Of a stretch of 64,000 nt of DNA, positions 42,837-51,697 are shown piece after piece (position 1 is the stretch's first letter; each line of letters opens with the position of its first letter). The stretch covers positions 62,001 through 126,000 of the forward strand of contig NZ_JAQQFR010000003.1 of the NCBI RefSeq assembly GCF_046025915.1, written 5' to 3'. Under the pieces are notes generated by a model. The model saw only the letters and a program-made list of their open reading frames with translations. It was not told the origin of the DNA and ran no database searches. Source of the stretch: Herbaspirillum rhizosphaerae_A (lineage in GTDB: Bacteria; Pseudomonadota; Gammaproteobacteria; Burkholderiales; Burkholderiaceae_D). The position numbers were made by a program, and so were the translations under genes.

Positions 42837-44378
42837 ATGACAAGCAGTACTTGTACTTTGCGCCTGGTCCTCGGCGACCAGCTCAACACCGAACATTCAT
42901 GGTTTCAGATCGTAGATCCCCACGTCGTCTATGTACTCATGGAAGTACGGCAGGAAACTGACTACGTATTGCATCATGCACAAAAAATTTTAGCCATCTT
43001 TGCTGCGATGCGCGACTTCGCGCGTCATCTGCGTGAGGCAGGTCACCGTGTACGATACGTGGCGCTTGACGATCCGAGCAACCGACAATCCATCTCGGAG
43101 AATCTGGGGGCAATGATGCGACGCTACGATGCAGAGCGCCTGGAATGGCAGTCGCCAGACGAATGGCGACTGGATGCTGAGTTTCGGTCATGGGCTGCGC
43201 AGCAGCAATTTGCCACGACAGAAGTCGACAGTGAACATTTTCTGACGTCTCGCAACGAAATGGCCCAGCTGTACGCGGGCCGCAAGCAATGGCTGATGGA
43301 GCATTTCTATCGCCATATGCGCCGCCGCTTTACGTTGCTTGTCGATGCGCAAGGCAAGCCGGAAGGCGGCCAATGGAACTTTGACCACGATAACCGCAAG
43401 CCTTGGCCCGGAACGCCGGCGGAGCCGGCAGATACTCGTCCGACCCATGACCATCAGGCCCTGTGGGAGCTGTTGCAGCGTTGCGGTGTGCGCAGCTTTG
43501 GCGATCCGCAGGCAATGCAGATGCGCTGGCCCTTGAATCGCAAGGAGGCGCTGACGTGTCTCGATGCATTCATCAACAGCTCCCTTCCTCATTTTGGCGA
43601 CTTTGAAGATGCCATGAGCAGCACGAGCCAGCGCTTGTTTCACTCGCTGCTGTCGTTTGCGCTTAACGTCAAAATGCTTCATCCGCTTGAAGTGGTGCGC
43701 AGCGCAGAGCAAGCCTATCGCAACGGTAGTGCGCCGTTGGCGGCCGTGGAAGGATTTATCCGACAGATTGTCGGTTGGCGAGAATATGTGCGCGGCATTT
43801 ATTGGGCTCATATGCCAGGCTATGACGAGTGCAATACGCTCGGTCACGAGCTGCCCCTGCCAAGCTGGTTCTGGACTGGCGATACGAAGATGCGCTGCAT
43901 GCACCATGCCATCGGTCAGTCGTTGCAGACTGCGCACGCGCATCACATTCAGCGCCTGATGGTGATCGGTAATTTTTCGCTGCTGGCCGGACTGGATCCG
44001 CAGGCACTGCATCGCTGGTATTTAGGCGTATATATAGACGCCTTCGAGTGGGTTGAGCTACCCAATACCTTGGGCATGAGTCAATGGGCGGATGGCGGCC
44101 TTATTGCGACCAAGCCCTATGTCAGTAGCGGTGCGTACATCCAACGCATGAGCGACTACTGCCAGGGCTGCCGATACGATCCGAAACAAAAACTCGGTGA
44201 CGACGCCTGTCCGTTCAACGCGTTGTACTGGGATTTTTTTGCGCGTCATGAACCGCTGCTGCGCAACAATACGCGTTTGGGCATGGTGTATAAGCAACTC
44301 CAAAAAATGCAAGGGGACCAGCTGGATGCGCTCCGTACACGCGCTAAGGATGTTCGGGCTCGTCTTGAGCAGCTTTAG
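42837..44378 (+). CDS. Iron-sulfur (6-4) photolyase/cryptochrome-like protein (FeS-BCP)
   Basis: 513 residues from ATG 42837, placed six bases after GGAG. It starts TLRLVLGDQLNTEHSWF, typical of the deoxyribodipyrimidine photolyase-related group. Four cysteines at 354, 442, 445 and 458 (RCMHH, YCQGCRY, DACPFN) keep the spacing 88-3-13, matching the 4Fe-4S ligands of Agrobacterium PhrB as I recall them. NTLGMSQWADGG is in the FAD-binding C-terminal part. It should repair (6-4) photoproducts using blue light. Monocistronic by position. Confidence 0.92.
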   Translation: MTSSTCTLRLVLGDQLNTEHSWFQIVDPHVVYVLMEVRQETDYVLHHAQKILAIFAAMRDFARHLREAGHRVRYVALDDPSNRQSISENLGAMMRRYDAERLEWQSPDEWRLDAEFRSWAAQQQFATTEVDSEHFLTSRNEMAQLYAGRKQWLMEHFYRHMRRRFTLLVDAQGKPEGGQWNFDHDNRKPWPGTPAEPADTRPTHDHQALWELLQRCGVRSFGDPQAMQMRWPLNRKEALTCLDAFINSSLPHFGDFEDAMSSTSQRLFHSLLSFALNVKMLHPLEVVRSAEQAYRNGSAPLAAVEGFIRQIVGWREYVRGIYWAHMPGYDECNTLGHELPLPSWFWTGDTKMRCMHHAIGQSLQTAHAHHIQRLMVIGNFSLLAGLDPQALHRWYLGVYIDAFEWVELPNTLGMSQWADGGLIATKPYVSSGAYIQRMSDYCQGCRYDPKQKLGDDACPFNALYWDFFARHEPLLRNNTRLGMVYKQLQKMQGDQLDALRTRAKDVRARLEQL

Positions 44379-44471
44379 ATACACGTTCCACGCTGGAGCT
44401 GCAAGCGTTGGGTGATGAGGGGCGTACGATCGGGGCGCAGTCTTCGCCGGAGGCTGGCAGCATGGATCAAT

Positions 44472-45374
44472 TTAAACCAGCGAAGTGCCGTTCAGGCCGG
44501 GAGTGTCCGCAAACACCTTTGTGATGAACTCAATGAAGACGCCGGCCCGCTGCGGCAGCAGCCTGTCGGCCGAATACAAGACGTTCAGAGGGGACGGGGC
44601 TGTTGCATGGTCGGTCAATAAGGCGCGCAGTTCGCCCGTGCGCAGTTCCCTGGCGATCATCCACGAGGGAAGGTAGCCGACCCCCAAGCCCTGCAGTACG
44701 GCGCGGCGTATGCCGTCGAGGTTGTTGAGTCGCGTCCTGCCGCTGACAGGTACAGGTCCATTCTTGAACGGCCAGGCGCCGCTGCCTCCAGCCAGCAAGG
44801 TGTAGATGATGCATTGATGGCGCAGCAGGTCTTCCGGTTGCCCCGGCAGGCCGTGTTTTTGCAGATAGGCATCACTGGCTACGCAAATGCGCTCAGACGT
44901 GCCCACGCGCCGTGCGCGCAGGGCGCTGTCCTTGAGCGTCCCTCCGCGGATGGCGATATCGACCCCTTCGGCCACCAAGTCTATGTACTCGTCCCCCAGG
45001 CGCAGCTCGACGTCTACATGTGGATAGCGGTCGAGAAAACGCGGTAGTGCTGCGATGATCAGCTCGGAACCGACACTTTCCGGACAGGCAACGCGCAGCA
45101 ACCCATGGGGGTCTTGCTCTCCATGTGCATCGGACTCGGCCTGAGAAATGATGTCAAGCGCATGGCGCGCCTGGGCGTAATAACGCTGACCCTCGGGTGT
45201 GGCCACCATATGCCGCGTAGAGCGATGCAGCAGGCGCGTACCAAGCGATTTTTCCAGCGACGCGATATGGCGGCTCACGTTTGGCTGACCGATTTGCATT
45301 TCTCTGGCGACCACCGAAAAACTACCGGTTTCGACCGCGCGTACGAAGCAGCGCATCCACAGCAATTTATCCAT
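44472..45374 (-). CDS. LysR family regulator (short-chain dehydrogenase neighbour)
   Basis: 300 residues from ATG 45374, set by GAGGGGG; an ATG five codons earlier lacks this spacing. HTH: MDKLLWMRCFVRAVETGSFSVVAREMQIGQPNVSRHIASLEKSLGTRLLHRSTR, of the large AaeR/DmlR-like branch. Effector part from about 90. A perfect T-N11-A palindrome lies 20 bases before its start, between it and the divergent SDR gene. Confidence 0.9.
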   Translation of the reverse strand: MDKLLWMRCFVRAVETGSFSVVAREMQIGQPNVSRHIASLEKSLGTRLLHRSTRHMVATPEGQRYYAQARHALDIISQAESDAHGEQDPHGLLRVACPESVGSELIIAALPRFLDRYPHVDVELRLGDEYIDLVAEGVDIAIRGGTLKDSALRARRVGTSERICVASDAYLQKHGLPGQPEDLLRHQCIIYTLLAGGSGAWPFKNGPVPVSGRTRLNNLDGIRRAVLQGLGVGYLPSWMIARELRTGELRALLTDHATAPSPLNVLYSADRLLPQRAGVFIEFITKVFADTPGLNGTSLV

Positions 45375-45393
45375 TTCGATCCCCCTCAATTCA

Positions 45394-45416
45394 ATTTATG
45401 CAACTAAAGCATAAAT
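45394..45416. promoter_or_regulatory. LysR operator ATTTATGC-N7-GCATAAAT
   Basis: Perfect 8-base arms over 23 bases, containing T-N11-A exactly (45399 to 45411). It is in the divergent gap next to the LysR start, as expected for a self-repressing and target-activating site. Confidence 0.7.
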
Positions 45417-45516
45417 GATATGGCTGCCGCCTGTCTTCTCTTTGACAAGGTGGGAGGCCACACTAAGTTACAGGCGTCACTAATCAGGTGCGCATTTCAA
45501 CGATGAAGGAAAAATC

Positions 45517-46272
45517 ATGGAATTAAAACTTGCGGGAAAAGTGGCAGTCGTCACCGGCGGCAGCACTGGTATTGGTCTGGCTATTGCGAAGCGTTTTGTC
45601 AGCCAGGGTGCGATTGTGTACATCACCGGCCGTCGCCAGGCGGAACTCGATGCGGCCGTAAAGACCATCGGCGGTAGCGTGCAAAGCGCATCGGTGGACT
45701 CCTCAGACACCGTGCAACTGCAGGCGTTTTTTGATCGCGTCAAAGAACAGCACGGCAAGCTGGACATTCTTGTGGCCAACGCTGGCGGCGGCTCGTTCAT
45801 GCCCTTCGGTCAGATTACGGAAGCGCATTTCGACGATACGTTCTCGCGTAACGTGAAAGGCACTTTGTTCACCGTACAAACCGCGTTGCCGTTGCTGGGC
45901 AGCGGTTCATCCGTGATCCTCACGGGTTCGACCGCCGCGAGCGGCGGAACCGAAGCGTTCAGTGTCTATGCGGCGTCGAAAGCGGCAGTTCGCGCCTTTG
46001 CCCGCAACTGGATTCTCGACCTCAAAGGCCGCGGTATCCGTATCAATACCCTTAGCCCCGGCCCGATCAAGACGCCCGGGCTGGTCGAGCTTGTCGGCAC
46101 CGATCCTGCTCAGCAGCAAGGTTTCCTCGATCACCTGGCCTCGCTCATTCCGATGGGCCGTGTCGGCGAGCCGGACGAGATCGCCAAGGCAGCGGTCTTC
46201 CTTGCCTCCGATGACGCCAGCTTCGTGAACGGTATCGAACTGTTTGTCGACGGAGGTATCCGTCAGATCTAA
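45517..46272 (+). CDS. Short-chain dehydrogenase/reductase
   Basis: 251 residues, classical SDR. TGGSTGIG at 13-20 binds NAD(P)H, NAGGG at about 89-93 follows, and the catalytic Tyr 151 and Lys 155 lie in YAASK with a Ser about 13 residues before. Substrate unknown. Expression is probably under the divergent LysR, whose perfect palindrome lies 100 bases upstream. Confidence 0.92.
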   Translation: MELKLAGKVAVVTGGSTGIGLAIAKRFVSQGAIVYITGRRQAELDAAVKTIGGSVQSASVDSSDTVQLQAFFDRVKEQHGKLDILVANAGGGSFMPFGQITEAHFDDTFSRNVKGTLFTVQTALPLLGSGSSVILTGSTAASGGTEAFSVYAASKAAVRAFARNWILDLKGRGIRINTLSPGPIKTPGLVELVGTDPAQQQGFLDHLASLIPMGRVGEPDEIAKAAVFLASDDASFVNGIELFVDGGIRQI

Positions 46273-46286
46273 GGGCAGAAACAACG

Positions 46287-46311
46287 CCGGGGATGGCCGT
46301 GCCATCCCCGG
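46287..46311 (+). terminator. Stem-loop after the SDR gene
   Basis: CCGGGGATGGC and GCCATCCCCGG form a perfect 11-bp stem around CGT, 14 bases after the stop. The T-run is poor, but the stem is very stable. Confidence 0.6.
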
Positions 46312-46440
46312 AAGCGCTGTTTAAGGTCGTGATCAGCATGATGTTCTGTGAGTGGGGCAGTGTTCGATGCAAAACCACAACCGGGTTTAAGTCGCCTTTG
46401 AAGAAGCAGTCGACGTACGTAGATTAGCGTTCGTCATGAT

Positions 46441-47706
46441 TCAAGGCGGAATAGTCGTAATAGGTCGTGTCGGCTCGTCGGATCGTTTGTAGATCGGTTT
46501 ATGGTTCGCAAATACTTCGGCGGAAAAGAACCAGACAAACAGACCGATGGAAGAGATTGCGCTGAGCACAATAAAGGCCATGCTATAGCCATATTGGTGT
46601 GCAATCATGCCTGCCAATGCAGGGCTCAATGAGGCTCCGACGCCTTGAATTGTCGTCACCGCGCCAAGGCCGATGTTGATATGGCCGCTACCTCGCAGTA
46701 TCTGCGCCACAAGCCCCGGAAGCGCCACGCCAAGCAACCCGGCACCGATCCCGTCAAGAAGCTGGACGGGGATCAAAGCCCACGGCGAATTCCAGTATGC
46801 AGCGATCAAACCACGTATAGGCAATGCCAGCATGGCCGCCATCACCAGCGTCCAGTAGCCATAGCGCATGGCAGAACGTCCTGCCAATAGGGCAACGGGA
46901 ATCATCACCAATTGAGCGATGACAATCGTCATCGCCGTGAATGCACTGGGATCGGCAAGCCCCTGCGAGACGATTGACTGTCCAAGCAAGGGAAGCATTG
47001 CTGCATTACCAAAATGAAATAGCATCATTGTTGTTGCCAATAACAGCAGCGGTACGGAACTGGTTAGCACCCTCAGAGCTGATGTATCGAAGCTGGTATC
47101 CCCAGCGTCTTTTTCTAGTCCCCGGGCGACGCTGTGGTCTATGTCTTGCGGTCTGATTTTCCAGAGGCAGGCCAGCGAGCCAACAGCCATTAATCCCATG
47201 AGAATGAACACCGCCGGTAAGCCCCAGTAGTAACCCAATAGTCCTGCGAATGCCGCCGATATCATATTGCCGGCATGATTCCATGCTTCATTGATGCCCA
47301 ACTGATGCGCCAATCCATCTTGTCCAACGATGCCAAGCGTCATGCCAGCGATGGCGGGGCCGATGATGGCCCCGGCAATACCGGTGCCGATTTGAGAAGC
47401 TGCAGTGACGGCAAACGACGAGGAAATGAAAAGTGCCAGCGTCCCCATGATTACAAAAACAGCTCCGAGTGCCAGCAAAAATCGCTTTGATCTGGAAGCA
47501 TCAACTAATGCTCCCAGCGGCGTTGTTGCCAACATCCCGGCGATGCCGCCGATCGTCATGACATAGCCAATATCATCTGCCTGCCAGCCTCGGCTCATGA
47601 GAAATATGCCGAGAAAGGGCCCCAGCCCATCACGCACATCAGCCAAAAAGAAATTCAGTCCAGGTAACCATGCTACGGAAGGAGGGGGCGATCGTCGCGT
47701 CGTCAT
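46441..47706 (-). CDS. MFS transporter
   Basis: 421 residues, about twelve helices. It opens WLPGLNFFLADVRDGLGPFLGIFLMSRGW, a pattern seen in a group of MFS proteins of Burkholderiales and pseudomonads of unknown substrate. GALVDASRSKRFLL replaces the usual loop 2-3 motif. It starts eight bases after the DUF486 gene, so the two share a transcript. Confidence 0.85.
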   Translation of the reverse strand: MTTRRSPPPSVAWLPGLNFFLADVRDGLGPFLGIFLMSRGWQADDIGYVMTIGGIAGMLATTPLGALVDASRSKRFLLALGAVFVIMGTLALFISSSFAVTAASQIGTGIAGAIIGPAIAGMTLGIVGQDGLAHQLGINEAWNHAGNMISAAFAGLLGYYWGLPAVFILMGLMAVGSLACLWKIRPQDIDHSVARGLEKDAGDTSFDTSALRVLTSSVPLLLLATTMMLFHFGNAAMLPLLGQSIVSQGLADPSAFTAMTIVIAQLVMIPVALLAGRSAMRYGYWTLVMAAMLALPIRGLIAAYWNSPWALIPVQLLDGIGAGLLGVALPGLVAQILRGSGHINIGLGAVTTIQGVGASLSPALAGMIAHQYGYSMAFIVLSAISSIGLFVWFFSAEVFANHKPIYKRSDEPTRPITTIPP

Positions 47707-47714
47707 GATGATTT

Positions 47715-48062
47715 CTACCCGATGGGTCCCTTGAAGATAAAAAAGGCCCCAAGGCAGATAAAGGCAAAGCCGATCAAATGATTGAGCGTGAATTGTTCTC
47801 CCAGATAAAAGATGGAAAAAATGGAAAACACCACCAGGGTGATAACTTCCTGCATGGTCTTCAACTCCGCAGCACTGTAGACGGTGTGGCCTATGCGATT
47901 TGCAGGCACGGCAAAACAGTATTCAGCGAAAGCAATCATCCAACTGACCAGGATGACTACATATAAAGGTCTGTTTTCGAATTTGAGATGACCATACCAG
48001 GCGAAAGTCATAAAGACATTCGACACCAGCAGGAAAACGATAGGTAAGATTTTGGGAGACAT
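47715..48062 (-). CDS. DMT superfamily DUF486 membrane protein
   Basis: 115 residues, four helices. FLLVSNVFMTFAWYGHLKF and WMIAFAEYCFAVPANRIGH are diagnostic of DUF486, small four-helix proteins related to the drug/metabolite transporters. Function unknown. First gene of a pair with the MFS gene. Confidence 0.88.
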   Translation of the reverse strand: MSPKILPIVFLLVSNVFMTFAWYGHLKFENRPLYVVILVSWMIAFAEYCFAVPANRIGHTVYSAAELKTMQEVITLVVFSIFSIFYLGEQFTLNHLIGFAFICLGAFFIFKGPIG

Positions 48063-48109
48063 GTGTTGTTGTTCTTTATAAAGGTAGGCAATTCAGAGAC
48101 GTCTGTTTT

Positions 48110-48147
48110 CCTGTCCGGGTGAACACCGCCATGCGCACCCGGACAGG
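48110..48147 (-). terminator. Strong stem-loop after the exported two-repeat protein gene
   Basis: CCTGTCCGGGTG and CACCCGGACAGG form a perfect 12-bp stem with a 14-nt loop, 20 bases after the stop of the leftward gene. No T-run follows on either strand, so it may act as a Rho-dependent or RNA-stabilising element. Confidence 0.55.
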
Positions 48148-48166
48148 CACCGGTAATCCGGCCATC

Positions 48167-48871
48167 TCAGGGCAATCGATCGTAGATAGGTTGAAGTGTT
48201 GACAGGCTCGTACCAACGCTCACGGCTTCCAGCGACGTACCGTAGGCATTGCTGGTTCCTAATCCAGATGCCGCAAAAGGCGCTCCTTGCTGCATTGACA
48301 GGCGCAAGCTTTCAGAAGGAAAGCGAACGATGCTGCCATTGGTCAGAATGACACCGTTGGCTTCCCCCCGCGGACCGGTCAACACCGCATCGATCCTGCC
48401 TTCTGCCTTTTGTGTCCGTAGAGTCTGGGCGCGCAAGTGGGGTGGCAGCGGCCTGCCATCCCCAACTGCGGGTGGCTGGTCGAATACGGTCTGCGATGTC
48501 GCCAGGTTGATGATCGCATCGGCTTTGACTGTGCCACGCGCTTCAGAACGTCCGAGAACACGGACCATCTGGCCTGGCTTGACCGAGTCAGCCAAGGCAT
48601 TGCTCATGTGGGGTGGAAATTTAACAATAGTGCCGTCCTCAAGCCGCAAGCCGTCTACTTCTCCATAAGGATTGATTAGCATGCGCTTGACCTGTCCCTG
48701 TGCAACCGGCGGAATCACCATGCTTACCGAAGTAAGTTGCCCGGACGGCGGAGGTGGTGGGACGTCCTCAGGAACTGGAGGCAAGGCGTAAGCGCTGATG
48801 GAGTACGACCCGACTGCAACGGCGATGGCACGGATTACGGCAATGGCACTGAGTGCTCGGAGAGAGTGCAT
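48167..48871 (-). CDS. Exported two-repeat protein, likely sigma-54-controlled
   Basis: 234 residues with AAGGAG before the ATG. Signal peptide at 1-30 (ending SAYALPP), a Pro-rich spacer (PPVPEDVPPPPPSG), then two copies of one module. Copy 1, at about 58-130, has GQVKRMLINPYGEVDGLRLEDGTIVKFPP; copy 2, at about 157-228, has EGRIDAVLTGPRGEANGVILTNGSIVRFPS. Each is beta-rich, like OB-type or DUF5666-like modules (tentative). The Pro-rich linker suggests periplasmic or surface exposure. A sigma-54 promoter and an enhancer-like palindrome lie just upstream, next to an NtrC-type regulator gene. Function unknown. Confidence 0.8.
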   Translation of the reverse strand: MHSLRALSAIAVIRAIAVAVGSYSISAYALPPVPEDVPPPPPSGQLTSVSMVIPPVAQGQVKRMLINPYGEVDGLRLEDGTIVKFPPHMSNALADSVKPGQMVRVLGRSEARGTVKADAIINLATSQTVFDQPPAVGDGRPLPPHLRAQTLRTQKAEGRIDAVLTGPRGEANGVILTNGSIVRFPSESLRLSMQQGAPFAASGLGTSNAYGTSLEAVSVGTSLSTLQPIYDRLP

Positions 48872-48907
48872 GATAACTCCTTGAAGTGATGGGTGACATC
48901 ATCACTA

Positions 48908-48925
48908 TCGCAATCATCATGCCTA
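48908..48925 (-). promoter_or_regulatory. Sigma-54 promoter (GG-N10-GC)
   Basis: On the minus strand GGCATG-ATGA-TTGC matches the consensus GGCACG-N4-TTGC in nine of ten fixed bases, with exact GG-N10-GC spacing. Transcription would begin near 48899, about 28 bases before the exported protein's start codon. Confidence 0.75.
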
Positions 48926-48972
48926 CATCAGAATCTTTATAAATCAATGACTTACCTGTTTTTTGCAACTAG

Positions 48973-49016
48973 ATTGTCCGCTCTGGTGACAATGTCATGT
49001 CACGTAATCGGACAAT
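48973..49016. promoter_or_regulatory. 44-bp nested palindrome, enhancer site candidate
   Basis: ATTGTCCG at 48973-48980 pairs with CGGACAAT at 49009-49016, and GTGAC at 48986-48990 pairs with GTCAC at 48999-49003. Both pairs share one centre (48994.5). The centre is about 95 bases upstream of the predicted sigma-54 start site, the usual place for an NtrC-type activator. Confidence 0.7.
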
Positions 49017-49034
49017 GTCGACTGACATACCGTC

Positions 49035-50381
49035 TCAGGTGATGCCAAATTCTTCCAGCTTGCGATAGAGTTGCTGACGCGATAGGCCAAGGCGACGCGC
49101 TGCATCGGATCGGCTTCCTGCAGCAGCCGCCAATGCACGTACGATCATTTCTCGCTCAACATAGCTCACAGCGTCAGCCAGACTTCCATTCCAATCGATA
49201 TCTGGTCCTGGTGCCGATCCTGAGTTGGCCGGCAAACCGATGTGCTGTGCGTCGATAAATTTCCCATGACTCAGAACTGCTGCGCGCTCCATGGCGTTAC
49301 GCAATTCACGTACATTGCCGGGCCAGTGATAGGCCAGCAACATTTTGGCGGCAGCCGGGGTCAAGCGCTTTGGCGTGTCGCCGCTGATCAGGCGCAAGAA
49401 ATGTTCGGCTAACTGCAGCACGTCACTAAAACGTTCGCGTAGCGGGGGGAGAAAAATTGGCACCACCTGAAGCCGATACCAGAGATCTTCTCTGAAACGT
49501 CCTTCTTTCACATTGGCCGGAAGATCCCGGTGCGTCGCCGCCACAATCCGCACATTGACAGAAATTACCTGATTTCCACCGATAGGCGTCAGTTCGCGCT
49601 CTTGCAGCACACGTAGAATTTTGGCTTGTGTCGGCAAGGCCATATCGCCGATTTCATCCAGGAATAGGGTGCCGCCATCGGCCTCACGAAACCGTCCCAC
49701 CCGGTCGGTAATCGCTCCCGTAAATGCGCCTTTGACGTGCCCGAATAATTCGCTTTCCATCAAATCGGCCGGGATCGCAGCGCAATTCACGGCGACAAAC
49801 GGTTTGCCGGATCGTGGACTGTTGCGATGCAAGGCCTGCGCCACCAGTTCTTTACCGGTGCCGGTCTCTCCGGTTATCAAGACGGTCGCATCACTGCCAG
49901 AAGCCAATCCGATACGTTTGAACACTTGACGCATGGCTTCGCTGCTGCTGATGAGTTCGTGACGATCACTTGAAATTTCCAGAGGCGTCGAGGCTAAGGC
50001 ATCATGATGATCCTCTGCTGCCTGCCTGTATTGCAGCGCCCGGGAAAGCATTTCTACAAGTGCATTTCTCGAAACTGGCTTGATCAGATGATCAAAAGCA
50101 CCTAAACGCATCGCTTCGATCGTATTGCTGCCACTGGAATAGGCCGTGAGCATAATGCACGGTATCGTCGATATCTGCGCCGCGCGGCGCAGGAATACCA
50201 ATCCGTCATCGCCAGGCAATCGGAAGTCGACGATAGCAGCGTCTACTACTTCGGTGCGAAGGCGATGCAGACCTGCTTCGCAGGTACCGGTTTCAAGCAC
50301 AGTGTGGCGAAGATCGCGTAGCGTCTCCGCCAGGCTGTTACGGAACGCGACGTCGTCGTCGACAATCAGGATGCGTGCCAT
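49035..50381 (-). CDS. NtrC-type sigma-54 response regulator
   Basis: 448 residues. Receiver at 1-120 (IVDDD, phosphoacceptor Asp in AIVDFRLPG, Thr in MLTAYSSG, Lys in LIKPV). AAA+ domain at about 140-375 with Walker A GETGTGKE, the sigma-54 contact motif GAFTGA, and Walker B GGTLFLDEIGD. Fis-type HTH at the C-terminus (AAAGSRSDAARRLGLSRQQLYRKLEEFGI). Starts 16 bases inside the kinase gene, with TGGAG upstream. All parts needed to activate sigma-54 polymerase are present. The likely target is the next gene on the same strand. Confidence 0.95.
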   Translation of the reverse strand: MARILIVDDDVAFRNSLAETLRDLRHTVLETGTCEAGLHRLRTEVVDAAIVDFRLPGDDGLVFLRRAAQISTIPCIMLTAYSSGSNTIEAMRLGAFDHLIKPVSRNALVEMLSRALQYRQAAEDHHDALASTPLEISSDRHELISSSEAMRQVFKRIGLASGSDATVLITGETGTGKELVAQALHRNSPRSGKPFVAVNCAAIPADLMESELFGHVKGAFTGAITDRVGRFREADGGTLFLDEIGDMALPTQAKILRVLQERELTPIGGNQVISVNVRIVAATHRDLPANVKEGRFREDLWYRLQVVPIFLPPLRERFSDVLQLAEHFLRLISGDTPKRLTPAAAKMLLAYHWPGNVRELRNAMERAAVLSHGKFIDAQHIGLPANSGSAPGPDIDWNGSLADAVSYVEREMIVRALAAAAGSRSDAARRLGLSRQQLYRKLEEFGIT

Positions 50382-51697
50382 GGCAACTCCATTTCAAACC
50401 GCGCGCCAGTCGACGTTTCTACAAGTGTGATCTTGCCGCCATGAGCCTGAATGATCTCTCTCACGAGGGCCAAGCCTAATCCCGTGCCTCCCGGGCGAGC
50501 GGTAGTAAATGGCTCAAAAATACTGTGGCGCAACTCAACAGGTATGCCCGCACCGTTATCAGCAACCCACAATTGCAAAGCACCATTTTGCAAACGGTTG
50601 GCGCCGATCTCTATAACCCCGGCTCGACCGGTATGGGCTAATGCATTAAGAAGAAGATTGTCCAATACTCTCGCCATTTGCACCGGATCAAACTGGCAGG
50701 TTCTTTGAGCCAACAGGGCTGTATCAGGGGCAATCACCAAATCAATCCGGACATCATTTTTTAATGCTGTGTCGATGTGAGCTTGCCGCCGTTCCTCAAG
50801 CCATTCGTATAGATCTACCGGCTTGCGTTCAACACGAAATGGCTGGGTCAATGCCAGCAAGCTCGATACTAACAATTCTAAACGCGCAGTTTGTGAGAGT
50901 ACCGATTCCAATGCTCCCGCTACGCGGACCTCGCGGACGTCGGCAGGCGCTGCCAGCGCGTTCTCTGCCTTCATCCGCATGGTGCCAAGAGGATTACGTA
51001 TTTCATGTGCAAGTCCGGCCGAAATACGTCCAAGCGTGGCCAGACGTTCTGCCTGAGCGAGCTGTTCCGACACCTGTGCAAACTGCTGTCTCCACCGTGT
51101 GATGGTCCATCCAAGCCACGCCCCCGATAGGATGACAAAACCCAGCAAGAGTCCCAGAGCGATGAGTAACTGATTCAATACATCGGCGCCGAAAATGGGC
51201 ACGCGCTTAAGCGTCCACGCAATCAAGGGTATTGAATCAGATTCCACAGGGCAGGCTGCGAAAACGACAGCTTCTCGTAGTCCAGGGCGTACGTCGGTGA
51301 TCAGACTGGCAGAGTCGCGCGCGCGCTGTGCGATTGAAACGATTCGCTCAAGTTCAGCGCTCGGAGGATCGCGCTTGATACCGGTGCCGTCATAAGTCGG
51401 GAATGCGTAAGCGACGACTCCTTGCCCAGCTTGCCAAAAACCACCCTCCATGCCAGGCTCTTCATTGAGTGCCAGATCGATTACAGCTTGTGATGCTGAA
51501 GACGAAAGCGAAGTTGCAACATCGTTTTTCGATGCCACGAGGTGTGCTCGTAAAGCACCAGCCCGAATCGTTTCGCAGCTTATCGAAACACGATTGCGTG
51601 CTTGGGCAATCTGCGACGATGCTCCTTGGCGGCTTAGTTGCAACAGCAGCCACGCTAATGTCAGCGCGACCGTAGCAATCAATATCCACAAAATCAA
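50366..51697 (-). CDS. Membrane sensor histidine kinase, partner of the NtrC-type regulator
   Basis: 443 residues from TTG 51697. Helices at about 2-20 and 178-200 enclose a periplasmic sensor of about 155 residues. The HisKA box RISAGLAHEIRNPLGTMRM carries the His, and the ATPase has NLLLNALAHTG, DNGAGIP and GGTGLGLALVREIIQAHGG. TTG 51697 has no ribosome binding site. AAGGAG stands seven bases before an in-frame CTG at 51730, which would add LLPKTIKRDL, a basic tip well suited to the first helix. The true start may therefore be that CTG. Confidence 0.9.
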   Translation of the reverse strand: MILWILIATVALTLAWLLLQLSRQGASSQIAQARNRVSISCETIRAGALRAHLVASKNDVATSLSSSASQAVIDLALNEEPGMEGGFWQAGQGVVAYAFPTYDGTGIKRDPPSAELERIVSIAQRARDSASLITDVRPGLREAVVFAACPVESDSIPLIAWTLKRVPIFGADVLNQLLIALGLLLGFVILSGAWLGWTITRWRQQFAQVSEQLAQAERLATLGRISAGLAHEIRNPLGTMRMKAENALAAPADVREVRVAGALESVLSQTARLELLVSSLLALTQPFRVERKPVDLYEWLEERRQAHIDTALKNDVRIDLVIAPDTALLAQRTCQFDPVQMARVLDNLLLNALAHTGRAGVIEIGANRLQNGALQLWVADNGAGIPVELRHSIFEPFTTARPGGTGLGLALVREIIQAHGGKITLVETSTGARFEMELPWHAS

